From: Planctomycetota bacterium
Lineage (GTDB): Bacteria; Planctomycetota; Brocadiia; Brocadiales; Brocadiaceae
NCBI GenBank assembly: GCA_016873165.1
Contig: VGXV01000002.1
Coordinates: 83,020 to 147,019, forward strand
Length of the DNA: 64,000 bases
Direction: 5' to 3'
In this document: positions 43,971-52,766 of the stretch, one piece after another
Position numbering within the stretch: position 1 is the stretch's first letter
How the letters are laid out: every line of letters begins with the position of its first letter
Position numbers and translations under genes: made by a program
The notes under the pieces: generated by a model
Told to the model about the DNA's origin: nothing
The model's database searches: none
Seen by the model: the letters and a program-made list of their open reading frames with translations, nothing else

Positions 43971-44558
43971 CTATTTCTCTCCCACTTCCAGCCGGACGAA
44001 GCGATTAATTTTGATATTTTCTCCTATTTTTGCGATAATTGCAATTAATAAATCCTGAATAGTTTGTGAGTCGTCTTTTATAAACGGTTGTTCCAGTAAA
44101 CATTTTTCCTTGTAAAAATTATCCAGTTTCCCGTTAACGATTTTTTCAGTAATATCAGCGGGTTTCCCTTTGGCATCTTCCTTGAAAATCTTTTTTTGCG
44201 CTTCCACGATTTCTGCAGAGATATCTTCCCTTTTTACCGCTACCGGATTGGTTGCGGCAATTTGCATACAAACATCTTTTAAAAATTGCTGAAAGACATC
44301 ATTTCGTGCCACGAAATCTGTTTCACAATTTACCTCAACCATTACACCGATTTTTCCGTTGGTATGAATGTAAGAACCTATTCTTCCTTCAGCAGTTGTT
44401 CTCTGTTCTTTCTTGGAAGCTTTGGAAAAGCCTTTCTTTTTGATGATTTCTAATGCTTTATCATAATTGTCATTTACTTCGTCCAGGGCGTTTTTGCATT
44501 CTAATATTCCGGCTCCTGTCTGCTCGCGCAATTTCATAATAGTTGCTTTGTCTGCCAT
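43971..44558 (-). CDS. tsf: elongation factor Ts
   Basis: Nucleotide exchange factor for EF-Tu. The N-terminal UBA-like part reads IMKLREQTGAGILECKNALD, and the core has VEVNCETDFVARNDVFQQFL, the TDFVARN motif contacting EF-Tu. At 195 residues it is the short form without the long coiled-coil insertion, as in Thermus and several other lineages. Confidence 0.96.
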   Translation of the reverse strand: MADKATIMKLREQTGAGILECKNALDEVNDNYDKALEIIKKKGFSKASKKEQRTTAEGRIGSYIHTNGKIGVMVEVNCETDFVARNDVFQQFLKDVCMQIAATNPVAVKREDISAEIVEAQKKIFKEDAKGKPADITEKIVNGKLDNFYKEKCLLEQPFIKDDSQTIQDLLIAIIAKIGENIKINRFVRLEVGEK

Positions 44559-44706
44559 CTGTATCCTCCAAAATAATGTAACTACGAACTGCCATTAATG
44601 CAAAGCCAGTAATTTTATTATTACAATAACCAAGCGGAACGTCTTAAGATATGTATCTTTAAAGGCAGTTGTCAGATTGGTAATCTAAAGATATACAAGC
44701 TCTGAA

Positions 44707-44739
44707 TTTTGCGAAAATAATGGAAGGATTTTCGCAAAA
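44707..44739 (-). terminator. hairpin between rpsB and tsf
   Basis: Perfect 12-bp stem TTTTGCGAAAAT (44707-44718) with 44728-44739, seven bases after the rpsB stop. The minus-strand exit has only a weak T content, so it is better read as an attenuator or processing site within the operon than a full stop. A TATCTTTA/TAAAGATA pair (near 44656 and 44693) lies further along the same spacer. Confidence 0.55.
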
Positions 44740-44745
44740 ACTTGA

Positions 44746-45450
44746 TTAATCTTTTGTCATCGTAACAAGTCGTTCTTTCCCGGCGAGAACGGCATCTGCT
44801 GTTTTGGACAAAAAGAGATTGATGGAGCGTATAGCGTCATCATTGCCAGGAACACAAATATCTACCATATCAGGGTCACAATCGGTATCTGCCAGACAAA
44901 CGGTTGGTATGCCCAATTTTTTCGCTTCTTTAATGGCATTATGTTCATATTTCGGGTCCACTATCACAAGGGCGCCGGGGAGCTTGGACATATTGCGAAT
45001 GCCTTCCAGATTGGTAAGTATTTTCTTATATTCTCTATTTAGGGAAGAAATCATCTTTTTGCTGTACTGATTGATTTCGCCTGTTTCTTTCATTTTTTCC
45101 AATTCTTCCAGACGTTCTAACCGGCTTCTGATAGTATCAAAATTCGTCAGCGCGCCTCCAAGCCATCTTTCACTGACGTAATGCATGCCGCATCTTTTCG
45201 CCTCTTGCATGGTAATATCCCGCGCCTGCCACTTCGTGCCGACAAATAATATGTCCTTCCTTGTTTGCACAAGATTCGTTATGAATCTGCACGCGGTGAT
45301 AAGCCCTTTTACTGTTTCCCGTAAATTAATAATATGAATCAGATTTTGTTTTCCAAAGATAAAAGGTTTCATTTTTGGGTTCCACCTGCTTGTTCGATGG
45401 CCGAAATGAAACCCCGCTTCGACTAATTCTTGAATGTTCACTATAGACAA
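44746..45450 (-). CDS. rpsB: 30S ribosomal protein S2
   Basis: The 234-residue protein has LVEAGFHFGHRTSRWNPKMK at its start, GTKWQARDITMQEAKRCGMH, VSERWLGGALTNFDTIRSRL and ALVIVDPKYEHNAIKEAKKL, all S2 signatures. It heads the rpsB-tsf-pyrH-frr operon and has a consensus promoter 60 bases upstream. Confidence 0.97.
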   Translation of the reverse strand: MSIVNIQELVEAGFHFGHRTSRWNPKMKPFIFGKQNLIHIINLRETVKGLITACRFITNLVQTRKDILFVGTKWQARDITMQEAKRCGMHYVSERWLGGALTNFDTIRSRLERLEELEKMKETGEINQYSKKMISSLNREYKKILTNLEGIRNMSKLPGALVIVDPKYEHNAIKEAKKLGIPTVCLADTDCDPDMVDICVPGNDDAIRSINLFLSKTADAVLAGKERLVTMTKD

Positions 45451-45511
45451 ATAACGCCCTTTCCAGATTGAAATAATAAAAGAAAATAAAGAAGATTTTA
45501 GAAAACATGAA

Positions 45512-45539
45512 ATTATAGTAATTATGAGTGAGTTGTCAA
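45512..45539 (-). promoter_or_regulatory. strong promoter of rpsB operon
   Basis: Minus strand TTGACA (plus 45534-45539), 16-base spacer, TATAAT (plus 45512-45517). Start near 45505 leaves a leader of about 55 bases before the rpsB ATG at 45450. Confidence 0.85.
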
Positions 45540-45596
45540 GTATATTTATTGCAATATTGCCGTTCCGTGAAATTTGCCTCCGGACTGCCTAAACAT

Positions 45597-46496
45597 TTAC
45601 TTTGTTCTCCCTTTTCTTGTTTTTCTAAATCTTCCGATATTTAAATAAACGCCAATATTCGCATTCTTGTCTTTATAGGGAGAAATTTTCCCCTCTGCAG
45701 AAGTAAACAATGTAGTGACCCCCGGTCCGTGTCCAGCGGTTACACAATTACTGTGAACAACAACCCCTATCGTTACCGCACCGGTTTTATAAATTCTTCC
45801 GTAGGAATGATCCGCATCCATAATTGCGACTATATCTCCCAGCCGCAAAGTATCCAGGTTGTGTTTTTCCGTGGTTTGTTTGTCAAATAACTGGATATCA
45901 TAGTCTCCGCGATAACAATGTTGTGATCCCAGTCCCGATCCCATTATTGCTGCCGGGATAGTATGTGTTACCGGGATTTGCATTATGCCTTTTGTCTTGT
46001 CGTAAGTTATCGGTAATGCTTCTAACAGGTCGGGAGAAACATTGATGGCCTTTATTTGTGGATATTTCGCAAAAGAAAGTCCCAAACCGATACAGCGGAT
46101 GAGTATTTTGTCACCTATTACAAGTTTTTCGAGGGTTTTATCATCAAAATCTACCAGCACATTTTCAACGCCGCCGTGTTTTCCCGTAACAACACCGGTA
46201 TCTCCCTTTGCATCTCCCGATACAACTTTTGCAATATTTCCTACGCAGGCCAATAAGTTAAGCGCTCCGTTCTCTTCCTTGTCTTTGTTTTTGACGGACA
46301 CACAGGGTTCGACATGATCGGCCTCCCATTGTACTGCTGTATCACCGATTTTGACATTATACGTAATTCCTCCCACACCGGGTAATATTGCAGGTATACC
46401 TTCGGGCGATATGCTGTATGCTTTTGCACCCCCTAACGGACTGGAAACTTCTCCCTGTGCGGATAATTCAACGAGACGTTTTGCATTTGTTTCCAT
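45597..46496 (-). CDS. DUF4438 domain protein
   Basis: 299 residues from the ATG at 46496; the longer frame to 46574 would add a hydrophobic 26-residue leader that is not typical. The DUF4438 pattern is clear: PLGGAKAYSISPEGIPAILP, GVGGITYNVKIGDTAVQWEA, ADHVEPCVSVKN and GVVVHSNCVTAGHGPGVTTL. Structures of the family show a beta-rich fold without known activity; anammox and thermophile genomes carry it. It is divergent from the RCC1 gene. Confidence 0.85.
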   Translation of the reverse strand: METNAKRLVELSAQGEVSSPLGGAKAYSISPEGIPAILPGVGGITYNVKIGDTAVQWEADHVEPCVSVKNKDKEENGALNLLACVGNIAKVVSGDAKGDTGVVTGKHGGVENVLVDFDDKTLEKLVIGDKILIRCIGLGLSFAKYPQIKAINVSPDLLEALPITYDKTKGIMQIPVTHTIPAAIMGSGLGSQHCYRGDYDIQLFDKQTTEKHNLDTLRLGDIVAIMDADHSYGRIYKTGAVTIGVVVHSNCVTAGHGPGVTTLFTSAEGKISPYKDKNANIGVYLNIGRFRKTRKGRTK

Positions 46497-46564
46497 AGTG
46501 TATCTTCTTTTCTTTTTAATACTTAAATAAATTAAAATATTAAACAGGACACATGTGACAACGT

Positions 46565-46610
46565 ACTCTATCATAGAGTATGGAATAATGGCAATACAAA
46601 TTTGTATTGC
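46565..46610. repeat. two adjacent palindromes between divergent genes
   Basis: ACTCTATCATAGAGT (46565-46579, 6-bp arms) is followed by the perfect 20-bp palindrome GCAATACAAATTTGTATTGC (46591-46610). They lie between the DUF4438 gene (minus, 46496) and the RCC1 gene (plus, 46769). Perfect dyads of this size at a divergent intergenic site look like operators for a dimeric regulator. Confidence 0.55.
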
Positions 46611-46668
46611 TGTGCCACCATGCTTCTCCTTCTTTAATTTATGGGAAAAATTTAAAAAAACTTTTTTT

Positions 46669-46698
46669 TTGCAATTTCAAACTTATTATTGTTATAAA
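46669..46698 (+). promoter_or_regulatory. probable promoter of the RCC1-repeat gene
   Basis: TTGCAA (46669-46674), 18-base spacer, TATAAA (46693-46698), about 70 bases before the ATG at 46769. Confidence 0.45.
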
Positions 46699-46768
46699 AT
46701 ACAAATATGTGCTATTTGATATATTTTTGTTCACAATTAACAATTAAAGGATGTTTGGATAAAGAGAT

Positions 46769-48004
46769 ATGGTGATACTAATGACACAGATACATTTTTT
46801 GAAAAACAGGACAATGATTATTTTTTATTGTATATCAGTGGTAGCAATGCTGACTTGTTACTGTCCGCTATTTGCAGCCGTTCCTCAAATATCAGGGGGA
46901 GGCGCTCACAGTCTTTTCTTGAAATCAGATGGCACTGTTTGGACATGGGGAGGGAACCATGCCGGACAACTGGGTGACGGTACCAATAATCCGCGGAAGA
47001 TTGCGGTGAGGGTTAAAGGGTTGGAGGGCGTAGTTTCTATTGCAGCAGGCTGGGAGCATAATCTTGTCGTAAAGTCTGACGGCACTGTCTGGGCATGGGG
47101 CAATAACAGATTCGGACAATTGGGGGATGGGACAAAAAAGGACAGCAGTGTGCCTGTAAAGGTGAAAACCATAAGAGATGTTTGCGGGATAGATGCCGGT
47201 TTCTATCATAGCATTGCCTTGCAGTCAGACGGAACTGTTTGGGTTTGGGGGAATAATGAGCTTGACCAATTAGGTGATGGAACGAAATCAGATGTAAATA
47301 AGCCAATGCAGGTACAGGGTCTGGGCAATGTTGTTACAGTGTCAAGCGGCAATCACCATAGTCTTGCGCTGAAGGCGGATGGGACTCTGTGGGCTTGGGG
47401 AGCCAATGGGTATGGGCAGTTGGGGGATGGCACGGTAATGGAAAGTTCCATTCTTAGTCCGGTATCTAATTTTAACGGGGCGGTTTCCATTACCAGCGGG
47501 AATAATTACAATTTAGCCATAAAATCTGACGGGAGTGTGTGGGGATGGGGCATGAATACTTACGGTCAATTGGGAAACGGGACGCAAATAAATAGCAAAA
47601 TACCCGTTCGAATCGATGGGATCACCAATGTTACTGCCATTACAGCGGGAGGTTATCATGCTCTTGCTTTGCAATCGGACGGCACAATTCTGTCAATGGG
47701 ATATAACAGAACAGGGCAGCTTGGGATAGGCACTACTTCCAATTATCAATATACCGTATTAAACGTGCGGGGGCTTAGCGATATTGTCTCGATAGCAGCG
47801 GGATATTATCATTGCCTTGCTTTAAAAAAAGATGGAACGGTTTGGGTATGGGGGAATAACGAATATGGTCAATTGGGAGACGGCACTCTTAATTACAGAA
47901 AACTTCCCATCCAATCACATATTATTTCTGATCAAACCGTGAAAACTTCTCCGAAAGAAAATAGCACACCGGCAATTACTTCAATTCCTTCTCCTGTGGA
48001 GTAG
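46769..48004 (+). CDS. secreted RCC1-repeat beta-propeller protein
   Basis: 411 residues. A signal peptide (about 12-36, IIFYCISVVAMLTCYCPLFAA) precedes seven RCC1 repeats of about 50 residues, each with a core such as GAHSLFLKSDGTVWTWGGNH and GQLGDGT, so a full seven-bladed propeller is expected. A 30-residue Ser/Pro-rich tail ends the chain. Such exported propellers usually bind partners; no enzyme motif is seen. An ATG at 46781 preceded by GGTGA is an alternative start. Confidence 0.88.
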   Translation: MVILMTQIHFLKNRTMIIFYCISVVAMLTCYCPLFAAVPQISGGGAHSLFLKSDGTVWTWGGNHAGQLGDGTNNPRKIAVRVKGLEGVVSIAAGWEHNLVVKSDGTVWAWGNNRFGQLGDGTKKDSSVPVKVKTIRDVCGIDAGFYHSIALQSDGTVWVWGNNELDQLGDGTKSDVNKPMQVQGLGNVVTVSSGNHHSLALKADGTLWAWGANGYGQLGDGTVMESSILSPVSNFNGAVSITSGNNYNLAIKSDGSVWGWGMNTYGQLGNGTQINSKIPVRIDGITNVTAITAGGYHALALQSDGTILSMGYNRTGQLGIGTTSNYQYTVLNVRGLSDIVSIAAGYYHCLALKKDGTVWVWGNNEYGQLGDGTLNYRKLPIQSHIISDQTVKTSPKENSTPAITSIPSPVE

Positions 48005-48046
48005 TAAATGTCGTCAATTTGTCGTAAAAATTGTCAAAATAAACAC

Positions 48047-48075
48047 TTGACAAATATTAGAATTAAATGTATAAG
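48047..48075 (+). promoter_or_regulatory. consensus promoter upstream of aquaporin gene
   Basis: TTGACA (48047-48052), 17-base spacer, TATAAG (48070-48075). A start near 48082 would leave about 248 bases before the GTG at 48330; the rest of this spacer holds no gene or recognised RNA. Confidence 0.65.
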
Positions 48076-48329
48076 CATTATCGTTATCGCATGGGTAATT
48101 TCTTCAAAAGCATGTGAGTAAATATCTTAGAGAAAATTAAGGGTATTTGAATTTTGGGATCGCCATGTTTTATGAGGATGTTGAGTTTTTGCAAGAATAA
48201 GTGTGGTAACTATAAAATTCGATGTAACGTATATGCTTCATCCTGTTAGATGTTTGTCCTGTAAAGAAATAAGAAGTTTTTGTATTTAATTTTTTTGTAT
48301 TTAAAAACTGTATATAGGAGAAATCAAGG

Positions 48330-49061
48330 GTGGACTCATTCAAAAAATACATTGCGGAATTTTTAGGTACTTTTACGCTTGTTTTTGTTGCTGCCGGCGC
48401 CGTTTGTACGGATTATTATCTGCGGAAAGCAGGAGGGGCTGGCATTGGGGTTTTAGGGTTTTCTATTGCATATGGATTGGCGATTGTTTCAATAACCTAT
48501 GCCTTGTGCTATATTTCAGGCGCCCATGTTAATCCTGCGGTTACCATTGCATGCTGGATAACCAAAAGGATGAATCCGAACATTGCGATAAAATATATTA
48601 TAGCACAGATTGCCGGCAGTGTATTGGCAGGTTTTGCCCTCAAAATGCTGTTTCCGGAAGCAATGTATACGGTTCACTTAGGCGCGAGTATATTAGGCGA
48701 CGGGGTCTCTGTGGCGCAGGGGCTTGTTATGGAATTTGTTATTAGTTTCCTGTTTGTTCTTACGGTCTTTGGAACGGCAGTCGATAAAAGGTCTTTTAGT
48801 AATTTTTCCGGATTAACCACTGGGCTTGTTGTGCTGTTTGGGGTTCTTATTGGCAGTCCAATCAGCAGTGGAGCAATGAACCCTGCCCGCGCGTTTGGCC
48901 CTGCTATTGCATCGGGACAATTTTCACATCATTATATTTGGTGGGTTGGGCCTGTTTTCGGAGGAATGGCAGCCGCCTTTTTCTATGACACTGTGCTTGC
49001 TGAAAAGGTGAAAAAGATAATGGCGGTGAGGAAAACAGCAACGCGTCAAAAGAAAAAATGA
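48330..49061 (+). CDS. aquaporin (MIP family channel)
   Basis: Six-helix water or small-solute channel of 243 residues. Both NPA boxes are present: SGAHVNPAVTIACW and SGAMNPARAFGPA. The second-loop arginine after NPA (NPAR) of the selectivity filter is kept. The composition resembles AqpZ-type water channels more than glycerol facilitators. GTG start with AGGAG upstream (near 48317). A 20-residue basic tail is cytoplasmic. Confidence 0.93.
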   Translation: MDSFKKYIAEFLGTFTLVFVAAGAVCTDYYLRKAGGAGIGVLGFSIAYGLAIVSITYALCYISGAHVNPAVTIACWITKRMNPNIAIKYIIAQIAGSVLAGFALKMLFPEAMYTVHLGASILGDGVSVAQGLVMEFVISFLFVLTVFGTAVDKRSFSNFSGLTTGLVVLFGVLIGSPISSGAMNPARAFGPAIASGQFSHHYIWWVGPVFGGMAAAFFYDTVLAEKVKKIMAVRKTATRQKKK

Positions 49062-49376
49062 TACTATTGCAGTTAAGCTATCATCTTTCCATGAATGAAC
49101 AATCCAACTTTTTTAGACAAATATTTTTTTTGACAATTCACTGAAGGTACAATCGGCAAAGATAATGATTTTATTTAATTCAGGTATATATATGAATTGC
49201 GGTTTTCCCTCGCAGTAAATTATTCGTACCTTTTACCGTCACTTCCCCTGCGATAAAATAAGTTCTCGTGGTAATTCATGTCTTCTCATAAAGTCTGATT
49301 ATGTGGGTAATATTTTCTTTCGTGCTCCTTCAGTTTTTTGGGAATCAATCTCTTTTTTTTGCTTTTGGATAAATAA
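49062..49376. other. spacer upstream of murD
   Basis: A TTGACA (49130-49135) occurs without a well-spaced -10 box (TACAAT at 12 bases, GATAAT at 25). No gene, hairpin terminator or RNA motif was recognised. A weak ribosome site precedes the murD ATG. Confidence 0.4.
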
Positions 49377-50786
49377 ATGCGTACGGAATTTAAAGATAAA
49401 AAAATTACTGTTATGGGCCTCGGTATGTTTGGTGGCGGTATTGGAATAACACAATTTCTCATACGGAACGGGGCGCATGTTACCGTAACGGATGTGAAGA
49501 ACGAAACCGATCTTTCCCCTTCCTTGCAATGTCTTGAAGGTTTGCCGATCACATACAAACTCGGTGGGCATAGGGAAGAAGATTTTATCAATGCGGATAT
49601 GGTTATTATTAGTCCTGCCGTTCCGGGAGATTCGAAATTTATACAAATCGCAAGGGAAAACAATATTCCTATCGACACGGAAATGAACATATTCTTTAAA
49701 CTCTGTCCGGCTTTCACCATTGGAATAACCGGCAGTAACGGGAAATCTACCACAACTACGCTTATCGGCAATATCCTGCAACAAACATCAAAAAAGGTGT
49801 GGGTTGGTGGCAATATAGGCAAATCGCTGCTTTTGCAACTGGAAGAAATGAAATCTTCGGATGTTGTAGTTCTGGAGTTATCCAGTTTTCAACTGGAAGC
49901 GCTTTCTTCAGTAAAAAGAAGCCCCTGTATAAGTGTGGTGACAAACATTTCGCCAAACCATCTGGACAGGCATAAAGATATTGATTCCTATATCCGGGCG
50001 AAGAAGAACATCATCATGTATCAGAAACATGATGATTGTGCCATTCTTAATTATGACGATCCGGTATTGAGAACATGGGGAAAAGAATGTAAGGGTCGTG
50101 TTTTGTGGTACAGTACTAAAGATATAGAAAAAAATGGGGTATTTTTAGAGAAGGATCGTATTGTAATATCCATAAATGGGGATGACATATCAATGCCCTG
50201 TGTATCAAAAATTAAACTTCCCGGCGACCATAATCTTCACAACATACTTGCGGCATCGTGTGCGGCATATTTAAGCGGAGCAAATAGACAAAATATAGAG
50301 GAAACTATTACTTCTTTCTGCGGATTAGAACATCGTTTGGAATTCGTGAGAGAAGTAAAGGGGATTAGGTATTATAACGATTCTAAAGCGACAACCCCCG
50401 AATCCGCCATTGCTGCTGTTACGAGTTTCAAAGATTCTGTACTCATTGCCGGAGGATATGACAAAGGGAGTGATTTCGGGGAATTTGCCGGAGTGTGCGC
50501 GAACCATTGCAAAACTGTTGTTCTTATCGGAAAAACCGCAAATAAGATAAAAGAACTTATTTCTGTAAAAAAGGAAAGAAAAGAATATCCTCATGTATTT
50601 ATTGAAAATACTTTAAAAGACGCATTTCAAAAAGCAAATGCGCTGGCAACACCGGGAGGTGTTGTATTGCTCTCCCCGGCCTGTGCCAGTTATGATATGT
50701 TTAATAACTATGAAGAACGTGGCAAACAATTTAAAGACATGGTTTTTTCACTCTTGCCATTATTGTGTAATAATGCTCAAGGTTAA
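49377..50786 (+). CDS. murD: UDP-N-acetylmuramoyl-L-alanine--D-glutamate ligase
   Basis: Adds D-glutamate in peptidoglycan precursor synthesis. The 469-residue chain has an N-terminal Rossmann domain (ITVMGLGMFGGGIGITQF), the Mur ligase P-loop TIGITGSNGKSTTTTLIGNI, SSDVVVLELSSFQLEAL, NISPNHLDRHKDIDSYI and the C-terminal domain with YNDSKATTPESAIAAV and LLSPACASYDMFNNYEERG. Complete by motif and length. HDOD gene follows after 6 bases. The other mur genes are not in the window, so the pathway is scattered. Confidence 0.95.
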   Translation: MRTEFKDKKITVMGLGMFGGGIGITQFLIRNGAHVTVTDVKNETDLSPSLQCLEGLPITYKLGGHREEDFINADMVIISPAVPGDSKFIQIARENNIPIDTEMNIFFKLCPAFTIGITGSNGKSTTTTLIGNILQQTSKKVWVGGNIGKSLLLQLEEMKSSDVVVLELSSFQLEALSSVKRSPCISVVTNISPNHLDRHKDIDSYIRAKKNIIMYQKHDDCAILNYDDPVLRTWGKECKGRVLWYSTKDIEKNGVFLEKDRIVISINGDDISMPCVSKIKLPGDHNLHNILAASCAAYLSGANRQNIEETITSFCGLEHRLEFVREVKGIRYYNDSKATTPESAIAAVTSFKDSVLIAGGYDKGSDFGEFAGVCANHCKTVVLIGKTANKIKELISVKKERKEYPHVFIENTLKDAFQKANALATPGGVVLLSPACASYDMFNNYEERGKQFKDMVFSLLPLLCNNAQG

Positions 50787-50792
50787 ATATAA

Positions 50793-51638
50793 ATGAAACC
50801 ATACAGCGTAGAAGAAATTTTAGAGACGACGGGGAATCTTTCTTATATCCCTTCCGTTGTCATTGAATTAAATACAGTAATTGCAAAGGCGGATGTAAAG
50901 CTCAACGAAATTCTTCTGTTGATAGAAAAAGATCAGGGGATTGTTTCCCGTGTGTTTAAAGTGGCCAATTCTTCCTTTTACGGAAGGGTGAAAAAGGCGG
51001 AAAATCTGAAAGAGGCTATTGTAACGTTAGGATTAAGAGGTTTGCAGTTCCTTGTTATTGATTATGCGATGAAAAATATTCTGAAGAATTTGAAAACAAA
51101 AGATGATTTTTTATTGAGGCATGCAGTGAAGGTCTCTGCCGCGTCCCGTATTTTGGCAAAAAAATTACAAAAGAATCTTTTTGATGACGCTGCTGTTTCA
51201 GGGGTAATCCACGATATTGGGAAGGCTTTTCTTATCAATGTATATCCCGATGCTTATATACAGGTGCAAAAAGGCGTTCAGGAAGATAATATTCATCCTA
51301 TTGACGCAGAAAGAAATGTGTTTGGTTTTGACCATACAAAGGTTGGGGAATTGATAACAAATAAGTGGAATTTCCCTCAGAGGCTTATTGATGTGATACA
51401 TTTTCATCACTGTATCAATGGCAATAATGATTTTCTCCCAGAATCACGAAAACTGATAGAAATTGTCAAGCTTGCGGATATCTTAACGAATAAATACGAT
51501 AAATATTCCGTATTAAGCGAAAATGATGTAAAGGAAAATGACTTTTCAAGAAAGTTGTTTGATGGAAAGGAAGATCAAATAGGAAATAGTGTGGAAGAAA
51601 TAAAACAAGAGTGGGAAAAAGGAGATACGATTATGTAA
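50793..51638 (+). CDS. HDOD domain protein
   Basis: 281 residues with the HDOD layout: helical N-terminus with IPSVVIELNTVIAKADVKLN, VFKVANSSFYGRVKKAENLK (the HDOD signature) and AIVTLGLRGLQFLVIDYAM. A later GVIHDIGKAFLINVYPDA keeps the HD pair of true HD domains, although a full metal set is not evident. HDOD proteins act in signal output and cell-cycle or c-di-GMP related control. It is coupled with murD (6-base gap). Confidence 0.88.
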   Translation: MKPYSVEEILETTGNLSYIPSVVIELNTVIAKADVKLNEILLLIEKDQGIVSRVFKVANSSFYGRVKKAENLKEAIVTLGLRGLQFLVIDYAMKNILKNLKTKDDFLLRHAVKVSAASRILAKKLQKNLFDDAAVSGVIHDIGKAFLINVYPDAYIQVQKGVQEDNIHPIDAERNVFGFDHTKVGELITNKWNFPQRLIDVIHFHHCINGNNDFLPESRKLIEIVKLADILTNKYDKYSVLSENDVKENDFSRKLFDGKEDQIGNSVEEIKQEWEKGDTIM

Positions 51639-51661
51639 TTTAAAAAGAATAAACGGTATTT

Positions 51662-52540
51662 TTAAAGATATATTTCCATACCCTCCTGTGCGGCAAAACA
51701 TTCCAAATCATATTCACCATCCAATAATTCCCTGCAAGTTTTAATATGTGCATCAATATGCTCGTCAAAACTTTCCGGATCGTGGTGGAAAAGCACAAAT
51801 TTTTTTACCCTTCCCTGTACTGCAAGACTTAATGCTTCAGGGATGGAGGTATGTCCCCATCCCACTTTATTTTGATATTCCTGGTTTGTGTACTGGGCAT
51901 CATGAATAAGGAGGTCTGCGCCGTCAATTAGTTGTATCATTTTTTCCATAAGGTTCTGCTTGTACTCATACTTGTTTGCTTCGTCCGTCCATAAAGGAAT
52001 GGGAACTATCTCGTTGTCGGTGAAATAGCATATTTTTTTATTTTCATGCGTTATTACATAACCCATTGCACGTCCAGGATGATTGGTGTAAAGGGTATCA
52101 ATTCTTACACCATCGATAACATAACTTCCTTCCCAAAGTTTTTTAAATTTTATCTGCGCCTGTAATGATTGCAATCTGACCGGGAAATAGACGCTCTCCA
52201 TTTGGTTCGATATGATATGTTCCAACTGTTCGCCTTGCAATCCCATTCCATAGATAATGATCTCGTTGCCCTTTATATAAGCAGGTTTGAAAAAAGGCAA
52301 TCCTTGTATATGGTCCCAATGGAAATGGCTTAAAAAGATGTGTGCCTTTACCTTCTTTCCTTCCGCGCATAATTGGTTCCCCAACTCTTTGATGCCCGTT
52401 CCTGCGTCAAATATGAATAAAGCGCCGGGAAGACGCACTTCAACACAAGAAGTATTTCCACCGTATTTTGTGGTCTTTATTCCCGGAATAGGGATAGATC
52501 CTCTTACCCCCCAGAATTTGACTTTAATTTCCGCCTTCAA
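51662..52540 (-). CDS. metallo-beta-lactamase-fold hydrolase
   Basis: 292 residues. The zinc motif HxHxDH reads SHFHWDH, with further ligands in TLYTNHPGRAMGYV, LLIHDAQYT and FVLFHHDPESFDE. The start (VKFWGVRGSIPIPG...KYGGNTSCVEV) is the signature of the group often annotated as cAMP-phosphodiesterase or RNase Z-like with unknown substrate. It is single, convergent with the HDOD gene. Confidence 0.88.
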   Translation of the reverse strand: MKAEIKVKFWGVRGSIPIPGIKTTKYGGNTSCVEVRLPGALFIFDAGTGIKELGNQLCAEGKKVKAHIFLSHFHWDHIQGLPFFKPAYIKGNEIIIYGMGLQGEQLEHIISNQMESVYFPVRLQSLQAQIKFKKLWEGSYVIDGVRIDTLYTNHPGRAMGYVITHENKKICYFTDNEIVPIPLWTDEANKYEYKQNLMEKMIQLIDGADLLIHDAQYTNQEYQNKVGWGHTSIPEALSLAVQGRVKKFVLFHHDPESFDEHIDAHIKTCRELLDGEYDLECFAAQEGMEIYL

Positions 52541-52680
52541 TAATTCTCCTCTCGATATACTATCTGCAAACGTATTTCCTCCCGATAAAAAAATAAAACA
52601 TACCTTTTATCATGATGGATTGCAATGAGACCCGAAACCCATTGTCATTGAGGGAAGGATTATTTTATCAGGATAACCCG

Positions 52681-52705
52681 ATACCCCCTAAAAGGGGGTA
52701 TTTTA
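52681..52705 (+). terminator. C/G-rich hairpin with T-run, uncertain role
   Basis: ATACCCCCT (52681-52689) pairs with AGGGGGTAT (52693-52701) over a three-base loop, followed by TTTATT on the plus strand. No plus-strand gene lies close upstream; the vWA-OmpA gene ends at 52767 on the other strand, so it may serve that gene only as a roadblock. Confidence 0.35.
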
Positions 52706-52766
52706 TTGATGATATCTTACGTTGATGGCATTGGCATGAAGCCTGCCGAGTACAGTATTATATTAT

